DNA from: Pseudomonadales bacterium
GTDB taxonomy: Bacteria; Pseudomonadota; Gammaproteobacteria; Pseudomonadales; Pseudohongiellaceae
Direction: 5' to 3'
Assembly (NCBI GenBank): GCA_022360535.1
Contig: JAKSCP010000300.1
Coordinates: 1-9,390, forward strand
Length of the DNA: 9,390 bases
Part shown: piece after piece, positions 5,914 to 9,390 of the stretch
Layout: every line of letters starts with the position of its first letter
Position numbering within the stretch: position 1 is the stretch's first letter
Position numbers and translations under genes: made by a program
The notes under the pieces: model-generated
What the model saw: the letters and a program-made list of their open reading frames with translations, nothing else
The model's database searches: none
What the model was told of the DNA's origin: nothing

Positions 5914-6909
5914 TCAAAATATTGCGAGTGGATTCATGGGAGACCCGGTACCTCCCTCAACACGTAAGGGAGAGCCAACAAATAGAAACTCCCATCGATT
6001 CCTTTCTGTCGCTGCTTCTGCCAGGTCATCCAGATCAAGATTGTCCAAGATAGGCATACCCAGCCCAACCAGTACCAATTCATGCAGAGGATTAATCAAG
6101 CCTTCTACGCCACTGGGCATCACATCGCTCACACCGTCGGAACCGATCACAGCCACATCACGTTCCTTGAGCCACAATGCCAGGGAAGCGTGAGAGCCGG
6201 CGGCCCTGCCGATGAACATCCACTCCCCTTGTTGCCGCACTCGCTCCCAACGCCCGGTCCGAATCAGCAATACATCGCCGCTGCCAATGCGCACACCGGT
6301 GCGTGCTTCCCATTGTTCGAGATCTTGTGCCGTTATTGCCGTGCCTGGTTCCAGGTACTCCACGCCTCGCAGCCAGGGTATATCCACCAGGATTCCGCGG
6401 GTGAAAATGCCTTCGAATGCATTGTGTATTCCCAAGCGCCCGGCACCGGATGCTTCCAGCTCCTCCACAGAAAACCCATTGTACATTTGTCCTTTGTGGG
6501 CAAAGTGAGGCAAACCATCGATATGTGAGTGGGCGAATCCATGATACTGCACAGAGTACTCATCGCCTGCTACTTCATGCTCGCCGAAACGAGACACGGA
6601 GAGTGAATGCCGAAACGGATTGCCATTCATGGGTCTTTGTTCCTTGTCGGCAAACCGCGACATGGAAACCGAAATACCATCTTGCACCAGCTGTGAGGCT
6701 TCGATACGTTTTTGTGGTGTGATCAGGTTAAGAGTGCCTTTCTCATCCTCGGCTCCCCATCGGCCCCAATTGGAAATGTCCTGCATCCACTGATCGAATT
6801 CTGCTCGTGACACGGGCTCTGCGGTTTGGGCGTGGCCTGTACTTACGGGGCTGAATAGCAATGTGATAAGTAACAGACAGTGGTGGCGCGCTGTTGGCTT
6901 GAAGATCAT
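5914..6909 (-). CDS. Exported cyclase-family (PF04199) metal hydrolase
   Basis: 331 residues of the cyclase/kynurenine formamidase superfamily, which hydrolyses amides, or lactone-like and cyclic substrates, using a metal held by His and Asp. A signal peptide (about 1-27, cleavage near GHA|Q) places it in the periplasm. The mature start (WGRWGAEDEKGTLNLITPQ, 48-66) is a hallmark of the long cyclase subfamily. The metal motif HSHIDGLPHF (127-136) supplies H129, D131 and H135. The His normally four residues before H129 is F125 here, although H123 and H127 are near. Later segments DVLLIRTGRW (212-221), VIGSDGVSDVMP (254-265) and NPLHELVLVGLGMPILDN (273-290) complete the fold. The ribosome binding site AAGGAG lies 6 bp before the ATG. 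It is first in a unit with the NTF2-like gene and divergent from the PQQ dehydrogenase operon. The substrate is unknown. Confidence 0.87.
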   Translation of the reverse strand: MIFKPTARHHCLLLITLLFSPVSTGHAQTAEPVSRAEFDQWMQDISNWGRWGAEDEKGTLNLITPQKRIEASQLVQDGISVSMSRFADKEQRPMNGNPFRHSLSVSRFGEHEVAGDEYSVQYHGFAHSHIDGLPHFAHKGQMYNGFSVEELEASGAGRLGIHNAFEGIFTRGILVDIPWLRGVEYLEPGTAITAQDLEQWEARTGVRIGSGDVLLIRTGRWERVRQQGEWMFIGRAAGSHASLALWLKERDVAVIGSDGVSDVMPSGVEGLINPLHELVLVGLGMPILDNLDLDDLAEAATERNRWEFLFVGSPLRVEGGTGSPMNPLAIF

Positions 6910-6970
6910 GGCTCACTCCTTTTTGGATTGACCGGGCTGGCGGAATGCCGTGATGGGTAAGGCCAAATTT

Positions 6971-6999
6971 AGCATACCGGGCTCAAATTGTGCTGTGAC
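6971..6999 (-). promoter_or_regulatory. Candidate promoter for the cyclase-NTF2 unit
   Basis: On the minus strand GTCACA (plus 6994-6999), a 17-bp spacer and TATGCT (plus 6971-6976) each match 4 of 6 consensus bases. They lie about 60 bp before the cyclase start. It is the best pair in this part of the divergent region. Confidence 0.4.
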
Positions 7000-7069
7000 C
7001 CTGATGCAGCCCATTTACCGCGAAACAGTGACATTGCCAACTGGACAAAGCAGCCCTTGCAGCATACCT

Positions 7070-7098
7070 TTGAGATTGCACTGAATTGACTCTATATA
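7070..7098 (+). promoter_or_regulatory. Sigma-70 promoter for the second PQQ dehydrogenase operon
   Basis: TTGAGA (7070-7075, 5 of 6), an ideal 17-bp spacer and TATATA (7093-7098, 4 of 6; TATAAG overlaps two bases on) lie just upstream of the gene at 7123. Transcription would start near 7105, giving a leader under 20 nt that contains the ribosome binding site GAGGAA (7113-7118). About 70 bp separate this from the divergent cyclase promoter, so shared regulation is possible. Confidence 0.62.
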
Positions 7099-7122
7099 AG
7101 AAGCAAGAATAAGAGGAACCCC

Positions 7123-8841
7123 ATGGTTTGTAGCACCCGCCCAGCTCTTTTAACGACCGCGGCACTGTCGGCGCTTCTTTCCTTTGCAGCGCTGGGCCAG
7201 AACACTATCGAGAATTACAACCCGGTGAGTGATGATCGCCTGATCAACCCGGAAGCGCACAATTGGCTGTCCTATCGAGGAAATCTGGAAGGTTGGGGAT
7301 TCAGCACCCTGGATCAGATCACCGATCGCAACGTGGATGAGTTGGAACCGGTGTGGTCTTTTTCCACTGGGATGCTGGGGGGTCATGAAGCACCACCCAT
7401 CGTTAATGATGGCGTTATGTTTGTTACGACACCGGGCAACCTGGTGTATGCCATCGATGCCGCCACTGGAGACTTGTTATGGCGCTATCAGCACGACTTG
7501 CTGGAAAACTACATCGCTTTTCATCGTACTAATCGCGGTGTCGCGTTGTATGGCGACAAAGTTTATACAGCAACACTCGATGCCCGTGTTATTGCGCTTG
7601 ATGCCAGCACTGGTCGCAAGCTGTGGGATACGACGGTACAGGATAATTATTTCGGCTATTACATCACGATGGCACCCCTGGCTATCGAAGGAAAAATCCT
7701 GGTCGGCACCTCAGGTGGTGAATTGGGAATTCGCGGATTCGTTGTCGCTCTGGATGCCGAAACCGGCGAAGAAGTGTGGCGCACTTACACCGTACCAGCA
7801 CCGGGCGAACCCGGGAACGAAACCTGGCCGGGGGAATCCTGGCGTACTGGTGGTGCAGCGGTCTGGGTGCCGGGACATTACGACGCGGAACGACGGCTGG
7901 CTTATTTTGGAACGGGCAATCCAGGACCCTGGATTGGCGATCAGCGCCCCGGCGACAACTTATACACAAACTCCGTACTGGCGCTGAACATCGATACCGG
8001 CGCTATCGAAGCCCATCATCAATATCACTGGAACGGTTCCTGGGACTGGGATGAAGTGTCGACGCCTATCCTGATGCCTGTGGAACGCAATGGCCGCGAG
8101 TTCGACGCGCTTGTGCATGCAGGACGCAATGGCTATTTGTGGACCTTGGAACGGCAGGACGATCGAATCGGCTTCATCGATGCCGAACCCTATGTCTATC
8201 AGAATGCCTTCGCCAGTATCGATCCTGAAACGGGTCGGCCAACTTACGATCCGGAACACAAACCTGTTACAGGATCGACCACCTCTTTCTGTCCGTCATT
8301 GTGGGGTGGAAAAGACTGGCCCCCTGCTGCGTACAATCCAGAAACCGGATTAGTCTACATCCCTGCCAATGACAATCATTGCGGAGCCATTCAAGGGCGG
8401 GAAGTCACTTACATGCCTGGTAGTTCCTATACCGGTGCGCGCACGGAATTTACCTTAAGAGAAGGTACCGATCATATCGGGGAGATCCAGGCCTGGAACA
8501 TGAACACTGGCGAAAAGGTCTGGACAACCGAATTTGAAGATCACAACTGGGGTGGCATTCTCACCACCAGCGGCAATCTGATTTTTAGTGGCGGTACACC
8601 CGATCGCTATTTTCGTGCTCACGATGCCAGCACTGGGGAAGAACTGTGGCGCTTCAAAACCAATTCCGGAATCATTGGAGTCCCTACCACCTTCGCGGTA
8701 GACGGCAAACAATACATTGCAGTGCAGTCCGGATGGGGCGTTGACGCAGCATCGAAAACTGCGCGCATTGATCGGGAACGGGGAACCCGCACCTTTGTAC
8801 CCCAGGGTGGAGTCGTCTGGGTATTTGCGCTTCCGGAATAA
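7123..8841 (+). CDS. Exported PQQ-dependent alcohol dehydrogenase, methanol/ethanol family, with lanthanide-type Asp pair
   Basis: A 572-residue periplasmic quinoprotein alcohol dehydrogenase. The signal peptide (1-25, cleavage ALG|QNT) is followed by the family opener NWLSYRGNLEGWGFSTLDQI (47-66) and an eight-bladed propeller. Blade motifs of the AxDxxTGxxxW type end at W120, W168, W219, W467 and W509. The metal and PQQ residues expected in the MDH/ADH family are visible: E200 (GGELGIRG), N266 (GTGNPGPW), the catalytic D308 in WDWD and R335 (AGRNG). The second Asp, D310, two residues after D308, is the extra ligand that marks XoxF/ExaF-type lanthanide enzymes; calcium MxaF enzymes usually have Ala there. 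The usual vicinal CysCys before NRGVALYGD is absent (FHRT at 133-136; the only cysteines are C3, C390 and C420). There is no heme domain. The substrate is unknown. It leads a tight operon: the next ATG follows 3 bp after its stop. Confidence 0.92.
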   Translation: MVCSTRPALLTTAALSALLSFAALGQNTIENYNPVSDDRLINPEAHNWLSYRGNLEGWGFSTLDQITDRNVDELEPVWSFSTGMLGGHEAPPIVNDGVMFVTTPGNLVYAIDAATGDLLWRYQHDLLENYIAFHRTNRGVALYGDKVYTATLDARVIALDASTGRKLWDTTVQDNYFGYYITMAPLAIEGKILVGTSGGELGIRGFVVALDAETGEEVWRTYTVPAPGEPGNETWPGESWRTGGAAVWVPGHYDAERRLAYFGTGNPGPWIGDQRPGDNLYTNSVLALNIDTGAIEAHHQYHWNGSWDWDEVSTPILMPVERNGREFDALVHAGRNGYLWTLERQDDRIGFIDAEPYVYQNAFASIDPETGRPTYDPEHKPVTGSTTSFCPSLWGGKDWPPAAYNPETGLVYIPANDNHCGAIQGREVTYMPGSSYTGARTEFTLREGTDHIGEIQAWNMNTGEKVWTTEFEDHNWGGILTTSGNLIFSGGTPDRYFRAHDASTGEELWRFKTNSGIIGVPTTFAVDGKQYIAVQSGWGVDAASKTARIDRERGTRTFVPQGGVVWVFALPE

Positions 8842-8844
8842 AGA

Positions 8845-9177
8845 ATGAGCTTCGGTATCACTAAAACCATACCCGCCTCCCGCGGCCAGGAGGGCATCGA
8901 CTGTCTCTACGACGGTTCACGATCTGAATTTGAGTTTCACATGGCTGGCAGTCCATCCAAGCTTAAGGTTGGCGACTACGTTTACACCATCTTTCAGGAC
9001 CAACTGGTTGGGCGTTGTCAGATTACCGAGTTTATCGGCGGTGCCACCAATCCTAAATCTGGAAGAGCCCGCACATTAATCATGGTTGCCTGCCCAGGAG
9101 AACGGCTGAAGAAACCGATTCCGCGCAAAGGGCATCGTGGCACTCGTTATTACGACGGTGAGGATTGGCCTAATTAA
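8845..9177 (+). CDS. Small uncharacterised protein between two PQQ dehydrogenase genes
   Basis: 110 residues that I do not recognise. There is no signal peptide or membrane segment, so it is probably cytoplasmic. The core reads as a small beta barrel: LKVGDYVYTIFQDQLVGRCQ (40-59), ITEFIGG (60-66), then a basic stretch SGRARTLIMVACPGERLKKP (72-91), and a Gly/Tyr-rich tail GHRGTRYYDGEDWP (96-109). The 'GDyVyxxxxxxxxGrxxI' pattern recalls PUA/ASCH/EVE-like folds that bind RNA or modified bases, but this is only a shape resemblance. It starts 3 bp after the alcohol dehydrogenase stop and ends 6 bp before the next dehydrogenase ATG, so it is almost certainly translationally linked to both. A GGAA 8 bp upstream overlaps the previous gene's end. 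It contrasts with its exported neighbours and could be a regulatory protein or an unrelated hitch-hiker. Confidence 0.75.
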   Translation: MSFGITKTIPASRGQEGIDCLYDGSRSEFEFHMAGSPSKLKVGDYVYTIFQDQLVGRCQITEFIGGATNPKSGRARTLIMVACPGERLKKPIPRKGHRGTRYYDGEDWPN

Positions 9178-9183
9178 TTCACT

Positions 9184-9390
9184 ATGAATACAAGATCATT
9201 ACTGACGTTCTTGTGTCTACTTTCTATTTGCTGTGAAAACACTGCACAAGTCCCGAGGCTTTCTGCAGTCACAGATGCGCTGCTGCAAAGCCCGCCACCA
9301 GAGTCCTGGCTAAATTGGCGCGGTGGTCCCGAAGCCTGGGGTTATAGCCCGCTCAATCAAATCAATCGCGACAATGTCAGTGAACTGAGA
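9184..9390 (+). CDS. Third PQQ-dependent dehydrogenase, N-terminal part (3' partial)
   Basis: An open frame of 69 codons from ATG 9184 runs off the window. The N-terminus is a signal sequence (MNTRSLLTFLCLLSICC, cleavage perhaps after ENTA). It continues with PPPESWLNWRGGPEAWGYSP and LNQINRDNVSELR. The segment aligns residue for residue in type with the start of the 7123-8841 protein (NWLSYRGNLEGWGFSTLDQI, then DRNVDEL), that is, the first propeller strand of the methanol/ethanol-type PQQ dehydrogenases. It begins 6 bp after the small protein's stop, with no clear ribosome binding site (AATTAATTC precedes it), so translational coupling is likely. Cys16-Cys17 look superficially like a lipobox but do not fit one well. 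Active-site residues lie beyond the window. Confidence 0.82.
   Translation, partial: MNTRSLLTFLCLLSICCENTAQVPRLSAVTDALLQSPPPESWLNWRGGPEAWGYSPLNQINRDNVSELR

Noticed and set aside
6082..6528. Plus-strand open frame of about 148 codons
   Set aside because: It lies wholly antisense within the cyclase-family gene and has no recognisable domain or ribosome binding site.
9184..9240. Lipoprotein signal at the start of the third PQQ dehydrogenase
   Set aside because: The residues before Cys16-Cys17 (LSI) do not make a good lipobox; an ordinary signal peptide is more likely.

Overview
The window looks like a piece of chromosome from a Gram-negative, probably marine or aquatic gammaproteobacterium. 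The evidence is a TorF-type outer-membrane porin, several exported (Sec signal peptide) enzymes, AAGGAG-like ribosome binding sites, E. coli-like sigma-70 boxes and roughly even base composition. The species cannot be fixed from the sequence. No rRNA, tRNA, transposase, CRISPR array or phage gene is visible.

Layout, left to right. (1) The C-terminal end of a SulP-family anion transporter (1-510, +), cut by the window edge, is followed by its terminator. (2) A TorF-like porin gene (762-1502, -) has its own terminator facing the sulP one. (3) A gene-free stretch (1503-1872) contains a nested palindrome. (4) A two-gene minus-strand unit encodes a membrane-anchored DUF385/nitroreductase-like protein (2293-2721) and a VOC-fold protein (1873-2256), behind a promoter with a perfect TATAAT box. 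(5) A divergent gene encodes an exported quinoprotein (PQQ) dehydrogenase of the glucose/quinate dehydrogenase type (2991-4949, +). It ends 3 bp from a convergent DUF1640 coiled-coil membrane protein (4953-5288, -). (6) A minus-strand pair encodes an exported cyclase-family (PF04199) hydrolase and an exported NTF2/SnoaL-like protein (5417-6909). (7) Divergent from that pair, a tight plus-strand operon encodes an exported methanol/ethanol-type PQQ dehydrogenase (7123-8841), an unrecognised 110-residue protein (8845-9177) and the start of a third PQQ dehydrogenase (9184-9390, running off the edge and too short to appear as a long ORF).

The right two-thirds reads as a periplasmic oxidation locus. 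It holds three PQQ beta-propeller dehydrogenases of two subtypes, interleaved with an exported metal hydrolase of the cyclase family and an exported NTF2-like protein. A plausible but unproven reading is that an alcohol, polyol or sugar-like substrate, possibly entering through a porin, is oxidised in the periplasm and the product is opened or hydrolysed by the cyclase-family enzyme. No PQQ biosynthesis gene and no cytochrome c (no CxxCH motif in the quinoproteins seen) is present, so the cofactor and electron acceptor must come from elsewhere. Two points merit attention. The 7123-8841 enzyme carries the Asp-x-Asp signature associated with lanthanide-dependent alcohol dehydrogenases but lacks the usual vicinal disulfide. 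The 2991-4949 enzyme has Glu where the family has its catalytic Asp, and Ala at positions that are usually Asn and Asp.
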